From Chloroflexia bacterium (lineage in GTDB: Bacteria > Chloroflexota > Chloroflexia > Thermomicrobiales > UBA6265), in contig JACCYX010000284.1 in the NCBI GenBank assembly GCA_013696265.1, positions 1 to 9,912 of the forward strand: a stretch of DNA of 9,912 nucleotides, given 5' to 3'. Below the pieces are notes generated by a model. That model did not search any database and was not told the origin of the DNA. It saw nothing but the letters and a program-made list of their open reading frames with translations. A program made the translations under genes and the position numbers. Every line of letters starts with the position of its first letter. Within the stretch, counting starts at the first letter, position 1. This document shows, one piece after another, positions 1 through 6,871 of the stretch.

Positions 1-57
1 GAGCTTGTCTCCGCCCGTGCTCAGCGACCGAAGCCACGGGCGGAGACAAGCTCCGCC
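1..57. repeat. Perfect 19-bp inverted repeat with an overlapping second hairpin (REP-like)
   Basis: Bases 1-19 and 35-53 are exact reverse complements, separated by 15 bases. The right arm also forms a second hairpin: 39-45 (GGCGGAG) pairs with 51-57 (CTCCGCC) around a 5-base loop. The two folds share bases and exclude each other. No T-run follows, so this is not a standard intrinsic terminator. The unit resembles the short GC-rich palindromic intergenic repeats common in Chloroflexota and similar genomes, but only one copy is in this window, so the repeat-family assignment is inference. It starts at the first base of the window and could extend further left. Confidence 0.6.
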
Positions 58-137
58 ACCGTACAAGTCCTGCACTTCCGAGCCCCCATGCAAAATCATG
101 CGTCGCACCCACTCTGGTGAGCGGGAGCGGGCGTTCC

Positions 138-146
138 TGCTAGAAT
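138..146 (+). promoter_or_regulatory. Candidate extended -10 promoter element
   Basis: TGC followed by TAGAAT (141-146) matches an extended -10 (TGn plus a 5/6 hexamer). The -35 region at the usual spacing (about 118-123) is poor, which extended -10 promoters tolerate. It would start transcription near 153, giving a leader of about 57 nt for the gene at 210. This rests on pattern matching only. Confidence 0.3.
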
Positions 147-209
147 GCGGCAAGCGCACGGCTATGGATCGGCGGCGCATGACACCTGACATTAATCGGA
201 GAAACGCAG

Positions 210-641
210 ATGGCATTCGTTCTGAAGAAAGCGGCGAACCCCGGCGACCCGATCGATCCCCGCCGTTCGAACGCCCCGCTGGCGCCGGGCGCCAACCGCT
301 CGCCCCAGGTTCCGGGCCAGGTGCCGGACCGGTCATCGGTGCCTGCGCAGGGTGAGGTGCCGGTGGAGTTGCCGGCCGGGGAAGTTCGGCGTCCGTTAGC
401 GGAGTATGGCACCGCCCAGCGGATCATGGGCGTCTACGAAGCCGCGGATGGCAACGAGGACGATCCAGCCCGCTTCGAGCAAGCAACCGTCAGTTACGAA
501 GAACTCCGCAAGGCCGACCCCAGCCTGCGAACGCCGGTCCGTCCGACCCCCGGCTACGCCCTCGCCGAAGGCACGCGCCTCAGCAATCCAGCCCTGACAG
601 CGCTGAGCGCCGAGTCCGACACCGGGTTCGTCGACGACTGA
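210..641 (+). CDS. Hypothetical proline-rich, low-complexity protein
   Basis: A 143-residue protein I do not recognise. The ATG at 210 is supported by a GGAG ribosome-binding site at about 197-200. Codons end mostly in G or C, as in a real gene of this genome. Residues 1-65 are rich in Pro, Gly, Ala and Arg without hydrophobic blocks and look disordered. A short, more ordered stretch follows (about 66-100: AEYGTAQRIMGVYEAA, then an acidic segment and a possible helix), and the C-terminus is acidic and disordered. There is no signal peptide, membrane segment or cysteine. It lies upstream of the zinc-ribbon-like protein and HerA-type ATPase genes on the same strand, but a gene on the other strand lies between, so membership in that operon is not shown. 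It could be an adaptor or regulatory peptide; no function is assigned. Confidence 0.6.
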   Translation: MAFVLKKAANPGDPIDPRRSNAPLAPGANRSPQVPGQVPDRSSVPAQGEVPVELPAGEVRRPLAEYGTAQRIMGVYEAADGNEDDPARFEQATVSYEELRKADPSLRTPVRPTPGYALAEGTRLSNPALTALSAESDTGFVDD

Positions 642-687
642 ATCTTCATCGTCACACGATCGGATCTTGCTCCTTCGTTCAGCGCGG

Positions 688-888
688 TCACCCCGTCGGG
701 CTGGGTTTCTCCACCTGGAACATGCGTTTCATCGTCCGCCCAATGAACACGAACCAGACCAGCACGATCACGGTGGCGGCGATCTGGATCGGCCGGACCT
801 GAGTCCACTCCCCGACATCGCGGTTGAGATACCCGAGGAAAAACCCAACCGTCCCTGGCGACGACGCGAATCTGCCCCAATCCGGCAT
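688..888 (-). CDS. Small single-pass membrane protein, unknown function
   Basis: 66 residues on the minus strand. Strong GC3 bias and a clear hydrophobic helix (about residues 34-50, IQIAATVIVLVWFVFIG) followed by basic RTMKRM suggest one membrane span with the C-terminus in the cytoplasm by the positive-inside rule. The N-terminal part (GFFLGYLNRDV) is also semi-hydrophobic. The ATG at 888 is the only conventional start before an in-frame stop (TAA) four codons upstream, and I see no good ribosome-binding site before it. It converges with the 210-641 gene (46-bp gap). Its 5' end overlaps the possible zinc-ribbon-coding frame of the plus-strand gene (828-941), so one of the two starts may be wrong. 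No family recognised. Confidence 0.55.
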   Translation of the reverse strand: MPDWGRFASSPGTVGFFLGYLNRDVGEWTQVRPIQIAATVIVLVWFVFIGRTMKRMFQVEKPSPTG

Positions 889-941
889 GTGGCAAGCGCA
901 GCTTTACCGACGCGCCCCTCTGCGCGCATTGCCTGCACCCG
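828..941 (+). other. Open upstream extension of the 942-1556 frame encoding a zinc-ribbon-like motif
   Basis: The frame of the 942-1556 gene is open back to 828, after a TGA at 825-827. Read through, codons 873-941 give C-P-N-P-A-C-G-K, then C-A-H-C 11 residues after the second Cys: a CX4C...CX2C pattern like the zinc ribbons that often precede proline-rich linkers. No ATG, GTG or TTG occurs in 828-941. Candidate non-standard starts are CTG at 855 or ACG at 861/864, and a GAGG-rich stretch lies at 835-840. Seen: the cysteine pattern and the absence of starts. Inferred: that this is the true N-terminus of the protein, reached by a rare start codon or disrupted by a substitution or sequence error. 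Confidence 0.5.
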
Positions 942-1556
942 ATGAGTGGTTCCACCGCGGCTCGCCGTCCGCCCGCGCCGCCATCGCCGCTCTCACCACC
1001 GGCAGCGGCGAGGAGTGCCGCCGGCTATCGATCGCCGCCAGTTCCCGCGCCGATGCCCCCGCGAAGTCCGGTGCCCACGTCCCGGCCGGTCCCGGTTCCC
1101 ACGCCGTCCGCGCCACTCTGGCCATCCCCGATGCCGGCGCCACCAGCCGCCGCCGGTCCCTTGCCGGCCTCCTACGCACGGTACGGTCCATCACACTTGG
1201 ACGGCGAGGTTGAGGACATCCGCGACATCGAGGTCGCCGCGCCGAAGGCCTGGGCCGCGGGCACGGCCAAGACCGGCCTCGCCCTGATCCTGCTGCCGCT
1301 TCACCCCCTGCTCGTGCTCGGTGGGCTGCTCTTTCGCGGCTCGTCGCCAAAGAAGACGGAAAAACACTACATCCTCGGCGTCCGGCGTTCGGACGGACGC
1401 GAAGAGCAAGCCCGAATCGAGGGCGACCCGCTCGGTGCGCTGCCCCGCCGCGGCGATTACGTCAGTCTCTGGGGCTCGCCGCGCTACGGGGTCCTCGTCG
1501 TGCGGCGCGGCTACAACCACTCGGTCCACGCGGAAATCCGGGTGCGGCGCGCATGA
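942..1556 (+). CDS. Proline-rich membrane-associated protein, probably with an N-terminal zinc ribbon
   Basis: 204 residues from the ATG at 942, which has no visible ribosome-binding site; the true start is probably upstream (see the 828-941 entry). Residues 1-75 are a proline/alanine/serine/arginine linker. A short acidic segment (GEVEDIRDIEV) follows, then a hydrophobic stretch (about 110-132, containing LALILLPLHPLLVLGGLLF) that could be a membrane span or hairpin. The C-terminal domain of about 70 residues is predicted beta-rich and basic (HYILGVRRSDGR, GDYVSLWG, YGVLVVRRGYN). The order zinc ribbon, flexible linker, membrane segment and small beta domain suggests a membrane-tethered adaptor. 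The HerA-type ATPase gene starts 24 bp after its stop, so the two are probably co-transcribed and may act together. I do not recognise a named family. Confidence 0.65.
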   Translation: MSGSTAARRPPAPPSPLSPPAAARSAAGYRSPPVPAPMPPRSPVPTSRPVPVPTPSAPLWPSPMPAPPAAAGPLPASYARYGPSHLDGEVEDIRDIEVAAPKAWAAGTAKTGLALILLPLHPLLVLGGLLFRGSSPKKTEKHYILGVRRSDGREEQARIEGDPLGALPRRGDYVSLWGSPRYGVLVVRRGYNHSVHAEIRVRRA

Positions 1557-1580
1557 AGAACCGCGCGGAGGGCTGCCCCG

Positions 1581-4500
1581 ATGACGCCCTACGCTGACCT
1601 CATCGCCGCGTACGAGCGCCACGAACTCGATCGCGCCGCGCCGCCAGTGGTCGATCCGGCCACGGTTTTGGACGGACTGACGTTTGCGCGCGTGCGGGAA
1701 CTCTCGGCGTTCTGGCGTGCCGACGGCGCAGGTGACTATCCGCGCCGGGCGGCCGATCTGGCGGTGAGCGCGCATGCCTACGGTGCCTGGTTCGTCTTCG
1801 TGCTGACGGGTACCGCCGAAGAGGTTCAACTTTATGTCGCGCTCGACGACATGGGCACGGTGACGAGGCTGCTGCAGAGTGCCTATCCCGGCGTACACTG
1901 CGCGCCCCTGGGACACACCGCCCTGGGGTCGGACCTCCGTCCGCGCTTTGCCTCCAGCGGCATGTTGAGCGGCGTGCCGCTTGCTCGTTACGACGCGATG
2001 GGTCAGGGTCCGCCTGACCAGGACGAGACGGCACATCTCGCCCGCGTGATCCGCGGAATGCGCGGGGCCGAATGGGCGTTCGTCGTCAGGGCCTTTCCCC
2101 GGCCCGCCGGGCAGGTGCATTCCAGCCGGGAACAGTTGCTCGACCATCTCGTCCAGGTGCTCCCGGCAACGCGGCAAAACGTCCAACGCACGTTCCAGGA
2201 AACGATCCCGCGCACCGACTCCCGCTCGCAATCGATCTCCGAGGTTCTCGGCGGCGAGATCGTCAATCGCCAGGCGGAGTACGCGGCGGATCTGCTCAAT
2301 CGCGAACTTGGGCGGCTGGATGAGACCCTGGCGCTTGGCCAGTGGCAGGTAGCGGTCCACTATGGAGCGACCGATGGCGCGGCGGCCCGGCGGCTCGGCG
2401 GGTTGCTCAGGGGCGTGTTCTCCGGTCCGGGTGTGCATCCCGACCGTATCCGTGCCACCGAGAGCCGGGCGAGCGGGCGCACAACCGATGAGCGCCTGTT
2501 CCACACCCTGCTCACGTCACGCGAGGTCGGGAGCCTGATCGAGTTGCCGCGCGAGGAAGTCCCCGGCTACCGGCTGCGCGACTTCGCCCCGTTCAGCACC
2601 GACCTCGCACCGGGCTTGGCCGGAGGCCGCCGAAGCGTCAGCCTGGGCCGCATCCTGCGCGACGGGTCGCCAGCGGGCTCGTCCTTCGCCCTGCCGCTCG
2701 ACGACCTGAGCAAACATGCCTTCGTCGCGGGCGTGACCGGGAGCGGCAAGACGACGACGATTCGCGGGCTGGTGAGTTCACTCGATCGGGCTGGTGTTCC
2801 GTTTCTCATCATTGAGCCCGCCAAGACCGAGTATCGCGCCTTACTCGGCCAGGTCCGGCATGGGATCGCGAGCGGGCCGCTCCCGCATCTGCGCATCTAC
2901 ACCCTTGGCAACGACCAGGTGGCGCCCTTCCGCATCAATCCGTTCGAGTTCGAGACGGACGACGACCCCGGCGGCTCGCTGCTCCTCAGCCATATCGATT
3001 TGCTCAAGGCCGTCTTCAACGCCGCATTCGTCCTCTACGCGCCGATGCCATATGTGCTGGAAACCGCCCTGCACGAAGTTTACGAAGACAAGGGCTGGAA
3101 CCTGGCCACCGGCCAGAACAGCCGCCTGCCGGCTCGCCAGTGGAGCCAGCGCGACCAGTTCGCCATCTTCCCGACGCTGGCCGACCTGTACCGAAAGGTG
3201 GAGGCGGTAACGCGGCGACTGGGTTACGAGGCGCGTATCGAGCAGGATGTCACCGCCGGGCTGAAGGCGCGCATCGGGTCGCTGCGCATTGGGTCGAAAG
3301 GCTTGATGCTCGACGTGGCGCGTGGCAAGCCGATGACCGAGTTGCTGGGCGAAGCGGCGGTCCTTGAGCTGGAAAACATCGGGAACGACAGCGAGAAGGC
3401 GTTCATCATCGGCCTGGTCCTGGTTCGGTTGTACGAGCTTCGCCGCTTGCAAGCGGCGCGGGGCACCGTGCCGAAAGGCCTCCGGCATCTCCTCGTCGTT
3501 GAGGAAGCGCACCGCCTGCTCCGCAACGTCGGTGTCGATGTTGACGCCGAGTCGTCGAATCTCCGCGCCCAGGCCGTGGAGACGTTCGTCAACATGCTCT
3601 CCGAAGTGCGGCGCTACGGACAGGGCGTGCTGGTGGCCGACCAGGTTCCCAGCAAGCTGGCGCCGGATGTCATCAAGAACTCCAACCTGAAGGTTATCCA
3701 CCGCCTCGTGGCGGAAGACGACCGGCACCTGCTGGCCGGCTCGACGAACATGTCCCAGGCGCAGGCGCAGCATCTCGCCACGCTGCCGGTTGGCCGCGCG
3801 GCGGTGTTCGCCGAGGGAGCGGACCACCCGTATCTCGTCGCCGTTGACGACGTGCTGGCGGGGCGCGGTGTCGTCGAGCCATTGGATCGCGAGGTGGCAA
3901 CCGCGGCGGCGGCCTACATCAATCTTGGCCGCTGCCTCAGCGTCCCTGACCTCACACGCTTCGGGATCCCGGTCGGCGCGTTCGACGCGCCAGACCCGGT
4001 GCTGTGCCAGCGTGCGCTCGAGTTTGTCACGGTCGAGCAGGAGCCAGCCGCCTGGGCGCGCATCATCACCCGCGCCATCTACGCCCGTCCCCACCTGGCG
4101 GGTGAGCTTGATGACCTGGAGCGGCGGTTCAGCGCGGCCTCGCCGCAACTACCGGGTGGCCAGGTATCGTCCGCCCTGCGACTGGTGATCGCCTTTGGCG
4201 CGGAGCGGGCGCTTTCCGAGCGCGCCGCGGAGTATGGTTGGGCGTACCCGCTCGTCGATACATTGCGCGAGGCGCTGACGAGCGGGCTGCTGCAGAGCCT
4301 GCGCACGCCTGGTTCGAGGGAAGCGACGGCGGCCCTGGACCGCTTCGCGCGCCTGTACGAGACGCAGACGGAGCGAAAGCACGGCCCCTACCCCGGCTGC
4401 GCCAGTTGCCCAAGCATCTGCCGCTTCCGGGCCGATGTCCGCCGCATGTTGACCAGGGACACCGCCCGCGCCATCACGGTCACGCTCATCGATCCGGGGC

Positions 4501-4688
4501 CGCGAAGCACGCTCCAGCGTTACACCGACACCGCTGAGCTGCTCCGGACAACGACCAGCCGCTGGGTGGGAACGCCCATGCACGGGGCCGACGCCCTCAG
4601 CTACTGCTGCGCCCTCACCGCCTGCAGTGGGCTGGACTCCTACCAGCAAGCCGAGGTTGCCGCCCAACTCGCCCCGCATCTGCTCTGA
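1581..4688 (+). CDS. HerA/FtsK-superfamily ATPase (DUF87-like)
   Basis: 1035 residues. The ATG at 1581 follows a GGAGGGC ribosome-binding site (1566-1572). Walker A is GVTGSGKTTT (residues 384-393, Lys390). An IEPAKTEYR strand follows (411-419), typical of one HerA-like clade. Walker B is LLVVEE followed by AHR (637-645, Glu641/Glu642). A sensor-like segment ADQVPSKL lies near 685-692, with downstream IHRL and LPVGRAAVF motifs. These define a hexameric P-loop ATPase of the HerA/VirB4/FtsK type, which in known members pumps DNA or drives a partner nuclease. About 370 residues before the core and 250 after it are not recognised. The C-terminal part has a CX2CX3C cluster (Cys940, 943, 947) that could bind metal. 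HerA itself is about 500 residues, so this is a much larger multidomain relative. The small membrane protein gene just upstream suggests a membrane-linked machine. The DNA substrate is inferred. Confidence 0.9.
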   Translation: MTPYADLIAAYERHELDRAAPPVVDPATVLDGLTFARVRELSAFWRADGAGDYPRRAADLAVSAHAYGAWFVFVLTGTAEEVQLYVALDDMGTVTRLLQSAYPGVHCAPLGHTALGSDLRPRFASSGMLSGVPLARYDAMGQGPPDQDETAHLARVIRGMRGAEWAFVVRAFPRPAGQVHSSREQLLDHLVQVLPATRQNVQRTFQETIPRTDSRSQSISEVLGGEIVNRQAEYAADLLNRELGRLDETLALGQWQVAVHYGATDGAAARRLGGLLRGVFSGPGVHPDRIRATESRASGRTTDERLFHTLLTSREVGSLIELPREEVPGYRLRDFAPFSTDLAPGLAGGRRSVSLGRILRDGSPAGSSFALPLDDLSKHAFVAGVTGSGKTTTIRGLVSSLDRAGVPFLIIEPAKTEYRALLGQVRHGIASGPLPHLRIYTLGNDQVAPFRINPFEFETDDDPGGSLLLSHIDLLKAVFNAAFVLYAPMPYVLETALHEVYEDKGWNLATGQNSRLPARQWSQRDQFAIFPTLADLYRKVEAVTRRLGYEARIEQDVTAGLKARIGSLRIGSKGLMLDVARGKPMTELLGEAAVLELENIGNDSEKAFIIGLVLVRLYELRRLQAARGTVPKGLRHLLVVEEAHRLLRNVGVDVDAESSNLRAQAVETFVNMLSEVRRYGQGVLVADQVPSKLAPDVIKNSNLKVIHRLVAEDDRHLLAGSTNMSQAQAQHLATLPVGRAAVFAEGADHPYLVAVDDVLAGRGVVEPLDREVATAAAAYINLGRCLSVPDLTRFGIPVGAFDAPDPVLCQRALEFVTVEQEPAAWARIITRAIYARPHLAGELDDLERRFSAASPQLPGGQVSSALRLVIAFGAERALSERAAEYGWAYPLVDTLREALTSGLLQSLRTPGSREATAALDRFARLYETQTERKHGPYPGCASCPSICRFRADVRRMLTRDTARAITVTLIDPGPRSTLQRYTDTAELLRTTTSRWVGTPMHGADALSYCCALTACSGLDSYQQAEVAAQLAPHLL

Positions 4689-4782
4689 GCGCGGACCGGA
4701 TCGTCCTACTCCTGGCGACGCCCTTGCCGGCAAAGTCTTCCGTTTGCCCTTTGAACAAACTGTTGGATACTCTGCTCACCCC

Positions 4783-4811
4783 TTGACTAGTGTGGTTCAG
4801 CGGGATACACT
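4783..4811 (+). promoter_or_regulatory. Sigma70-type promoter of the abiE operon
   Basis: TTGACT (4783-4788, 5/6 match to the -35) is spaced exactly 17 bp from TACACT (4806-4811, 4/6 match to the -10). Transcription would start near 4818-4819, at the centre of the palindrome that contains the -10. The AGGA ribosome-binding site at 4839-4842 and the ATG at 4852 follow. It is the best promoter match in the window and lies in the only gap before the two AbiE genes. Confidence 0.7.
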
Positions 4812-4844
4812 GCGTCCTAAGGACGCAGTGTATCCCGCAGGAAC
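4795..4844. promoter_or_regulatory. Perfect 39-bp palindrome, candidate AbiEi operator
   Basis: Bases 4800-4818 and 4820-4838 are exact reverse complements around a single central A (4819). A further 4 bp outside (4795-4798 GTTC with 4841-4844 GAAC) pair after a small mismatch. The left arm covers the -10 hexamer, and the predicted transcription start is at the dyad centre. A transcript from this promoter therefore carries only half the palindrome, which argues for a DNA operator rather than an RNA hairpin. AbiEi antitoxins are known to repress their own operon by binding inverted repeats in the promoter. A read-through transcript from upstream would instead fold the full hairpin, with its outer pairs covering part of the AGGA site. 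No T-run follows. Confidence 0.7.
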
Positions 4845-4851
4845 AATATAC

Positions 4852-5760
4852 ATGGTAGTCAAGACTGCATCTCAAGCCATGTTGGAGCAGTTGGCGGCGG
4901 AACATCGACTCGTTCTCTCCAGATGGCGCGCGGTTCTGCTTCTTCGACGAGCGACGTTTGCGTTGCCTCCACCGAAGCGGCGTTGGCAACGCCTGCCGCA
5001 ACACAATGAGGATCTGTCTACACTCTTGCGTCAAATGCGCAAGCGAGACGAAATCCAGCCTGTTCCAGGACATCCCCAACTCGACATGGTGACGGTTCCC
5101 TACGCCCGACAGGAAGCCCTCGACGAACGAGAGGTCCTGTTCGAAGTGCATCCTTACGCGGTCATCAGCCATCTTTCCGCACTGGTGTTCCATGGCCTGG
5201 CGATGGACCGTCCCAACCGCCTGACAGTCACCGTCTCACGCGACACGACGGGCGGGCTCCTTCCTGGTGGAACGTCACCCACTGATTGGGAAGGTATGCT
5301 CCTTCCGCCACCATCCCGTCCCGCGAAGGTGCATGGCTATCCCGTCACGTGGAAGCTCGTCCGCCCCGAATATTTTTTCGGCCATGGCGACTACCAGCCC
5401 CTCGGCTTTCCGGTGCGCTACACCTCGCCCGAGCGCACCCTGATCGACGGCCTGACCGAGCCCGAGCTTTGTGGTGGGCTGGACACGGTTCTTCAGGCGT
5501 GGGCACTGGCTCGCCACACCCTCAACCTCGATATCCTCGTCTATCAAGTCGAGCGCATGGGGGTTTCGATACTTCGGCAGCGCGTCGGATTCATCCTGGA
5601 TCACCTGGAGCTTTTCCATCCACACCTCGAGGGCTGGCGCAGTTCCTCCAAGCGCGGTGGTTCGAGCAAGCTCGTCGCCGCCAGGCCATTCGCGTCGACC
5701 TACGACGAACGATGGAACCTCTCGATCAATGCGCCAATTGACGCTCTCCAGGGCGCCTGA
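4852..5760 (+). CDS. abiEi: Type IV toxin-antitoxin system antitoxin / transcriptional repressor AbiEi
   Basis: 302 residues from the ATG at 4852. AGGA (4839-4842) sits 9 nt upstream; a longer frame open to 4627 runs through the ATPase gene and the promoter, so it is rejected. The first 85 or so residues fit a winged-helix DNA-binding domain. VISHLSALVFHGL (about 104-116) is a hallmark of AbiEi, as is the C-terminal block YTSPERTLIDGL, followed by CGGLDTVLQAW and LRQRVGFILDHLEL. In known systems AbiEi represses the operon through its winged helix and counters the AbiEii nucleotidyltransferase without forming a stable complex with it. The toxin gene follows after 2 bp. Third-position GC is lower than in the upstream ATPase gene, consistent with transfer as an accessory module. 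Antitoxin function is inferred from family and arrangement. Confidence 0.88.
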   Translation: MVVKTASQAMLEQLAAEHRLVLSRWRAVLLLRRATFALPPPKRRWQRLPQHNEDLSTLLRQMRKRDEIQPVPGHPQLDMVTVPYARQEALDEREVLFEVHPYAVISHLSALVFHGLAMDRPNRLTVTVSRDTTGGLLPGGTSPTDWEGMLLPPPSRPAKVHGYPVTWKLVRPEYFFGHGDYQPLGFPVRYTSPERTLIDGLTEPELCGGLDTVLQAWALARHTLNLDILVYQVERMGVSILRQRVGFILDHLELFHPHLEGWRSSSKRGGSSKLVAARPFASTYDERWNLSINAPIDALQGA

Positions 5761-5762
5761 CC

Positions 5763-6644
5763 GTGAGCAATCCCTATCCCAGAACATTCCAGGACATCGC
5801 GGCCTGGTCGCTTGGGACGGCTACCCCAATTCAGGACGCGCGAACCCGTTTCGCTCAGTTCGTTATCCTCTGCGGTATCGCCAGCGAACCCTCGCTCCGA
5901 AACAATCTCGTGTTCAAAGGCGGAAACGCTCTTGATTTCGTCTTACAGCCCAATCGCAGCACCATTGACCTGGATTTCTCATTGGATATGACGACTGGAG
6001 CCGACCTGGCGAACGCCGAGTCGCTGCTAGCCGCGATCTCGACGGGCCTCAGTCGTGCAGCGCCGATTTACGGATGTGGCCTCGCGATCCATTCGATTCA
6101 CCAGAATCCGCGCGGGTCGGTCAAGACGTTTATCACCTTCGAGGCCCGATTGGGATATGCCCTCCCCGATGAGCGCAAGCTCTTGATCCGCATGGCCAAC
6201 AACCAGACAAGTCCTCATGTGATGCCTGTGGAGATCAGCATCAACGAGCCGATTTTCGATTCGACGGTATTCTCCATTGACGAGCGGTTCGGTGAGCTGC
6301 GCATCAGTACGCTCGAAGACATCGTCGGCGAGAAGCTGCGAGCCTTGCTTCAACAGTCGATCCGCAACCGCAACCACCGGCAAGACGTGCTCGACCTTGC
6401 CGTTGCGATCCGTACGAACCCCGCACTCGATCGCGATCACATTGCCTCCGCCCTCCTTGTGAAGGCCCTGGCCCGCGGCGTGCCAGTCTCGCGAGGCGCC
6501 TTCAAGTCAGAAGAACTCGCCCGCCGGGCGAGACTTGACTACGATGCGCTGGAGGCGACGACGAGAACGTTGTTCATCCCGTTCGATGAGGCACTGGCGA
6601 TCGTGCTCACGTTCGTGGACGAGTTGCCGATTCCCGAAACCTGA
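5763..6644 (+). CDS. abiEii: Nucleotidyltransferase AbiEii/AbiGii-type toxin
   Basis: 293 residues from a GTG at 5763, 2 bp after the antitoxin stop, so translation is probably coupled. Nucleotidyltransferase motif I is visible as KGGNAL (52-57), then RSTIDLDFS (65-73) with metal-binding Asp69 and Asp71. A GEKLRAL block (Lys191) and RQDVLDL (206-212) match the later conserved motifs of the AbiEii (DUF1814) family. Known AbiEii toxins use a nucleotide triphosphate (GTP in the founding study; CTP transfer to tRNA acceptor stems in mycobacterial relatives) and cause reversible growth arrest and abortive phage infection. All motif residues I can check are present and the length is normal, so it should be active. 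It is probably controlled through AbiEi at the upstream palindrome. The exact target of this member cannot be read from sequence. Confidence 0.9.
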   Translation: MSNPYPRTFQDIAAWSLGTATPIQDARTRFAQFVILCGIASEPSLRNNLVFKGGNALDFVLQPNRSTIDLDFSLDMTTGADLANAESLLAAISTGLSRAAPIYGCGLAIHSIHQNPRGSVKTFITFEARLGYALPDERKLLIRMANNQTSPHVMPVEISINEPIFDSTVFSIDERFGELRISTLEDIVGEKLRALLQQSIRNRNHRQDVLDLAVAIRTNPALDRDHIASALLVKALARGVPVSRGAFKSEELARRARLDYDALEATTRTLFIPFDEALAIVLTFVDELPIPET

Positions 6645-6712
6645 GCCTGTCTGGCTTTCGCTGGCGCATGGTATGCCGTATTGCCTACACACGGTACGTT
6701 CCACGTCCCGGA

Positions 6713-6862
6713 CCCGCAGTACAATTCCGCCTAATTATGGGAAGCAGGATGCGCCTGGATCGTGTGGCGCGCTATCGCTCATGGCAACACCGCGGAACGT
6801 CCGATTCGTGGGCGTCATCATCTCGTGTACGCCTTCGAGTCTTTCACATGCCAACGCAGTCG
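6713..6862. repeat. Imperfect 150-bp direct repeat, copy 1
   Basis: Matches 9132-9282 in the same orientation with 13 substitutions and one 1-bp indel (about 91% identity by eye); 11 of the 13 changes are transitions. It begins just before a TACAAT hexamer (6720-6725) and ends 140 bp before the TTG start of the nuclease-like gene. An internal hairpin (6758-6776, GAT-c-GTGT / GCGC-t-ATC) is kept by G-U pairs where copy 2 has G-C. It could be a duplicated promoter/leader, a mobile repeat, or the scar of an insertion. No terminal inverted repeats are seen. Confidence 0.75.
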
Positions 6863-6871
6863 TATGGGCGG

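Noticed and set aside
1191..2504. Long minus-strand frame (437 codons) opposite the adaptor and ATPase genes
   Set aside because: It lies antisense to the well-supported ATPase and adaptor genes; frames this long are common opposite GC3-biased genes, and its translation shows no family motif.
2841..4148. Long minus-strand frame (435 codons) inside the ATPase gene
   Set aside because: Antisense to the Walker A/B-containing gene; composition-driven shadow without recognisable motifs.
4800..4838. Intrinsic terminator for the ATPase operon
   Set aside because: The stem is strong but has no following T-run, and its dyad coincides with the promoter -10 and start site, which fits an operator better.
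4627..4851. Earlier start for the AbiEi gene
   Set aside because: The extra 75 codons overlap the ATPase 3' end and run through the promoter and palindrome. ATG 4852 has a good ribosome-binding site, and the AbiEi-like N-terminus begins there.
6713..6862. Protein-coding remnant within the direct repeats
   Set aside because: In the plus frame most differences between the two copies change amino acids. One minus frame keeps its stop codon (TAA/TAG) and shows several conservative changes, but it is only about 38 residues and has no recognisable domain.
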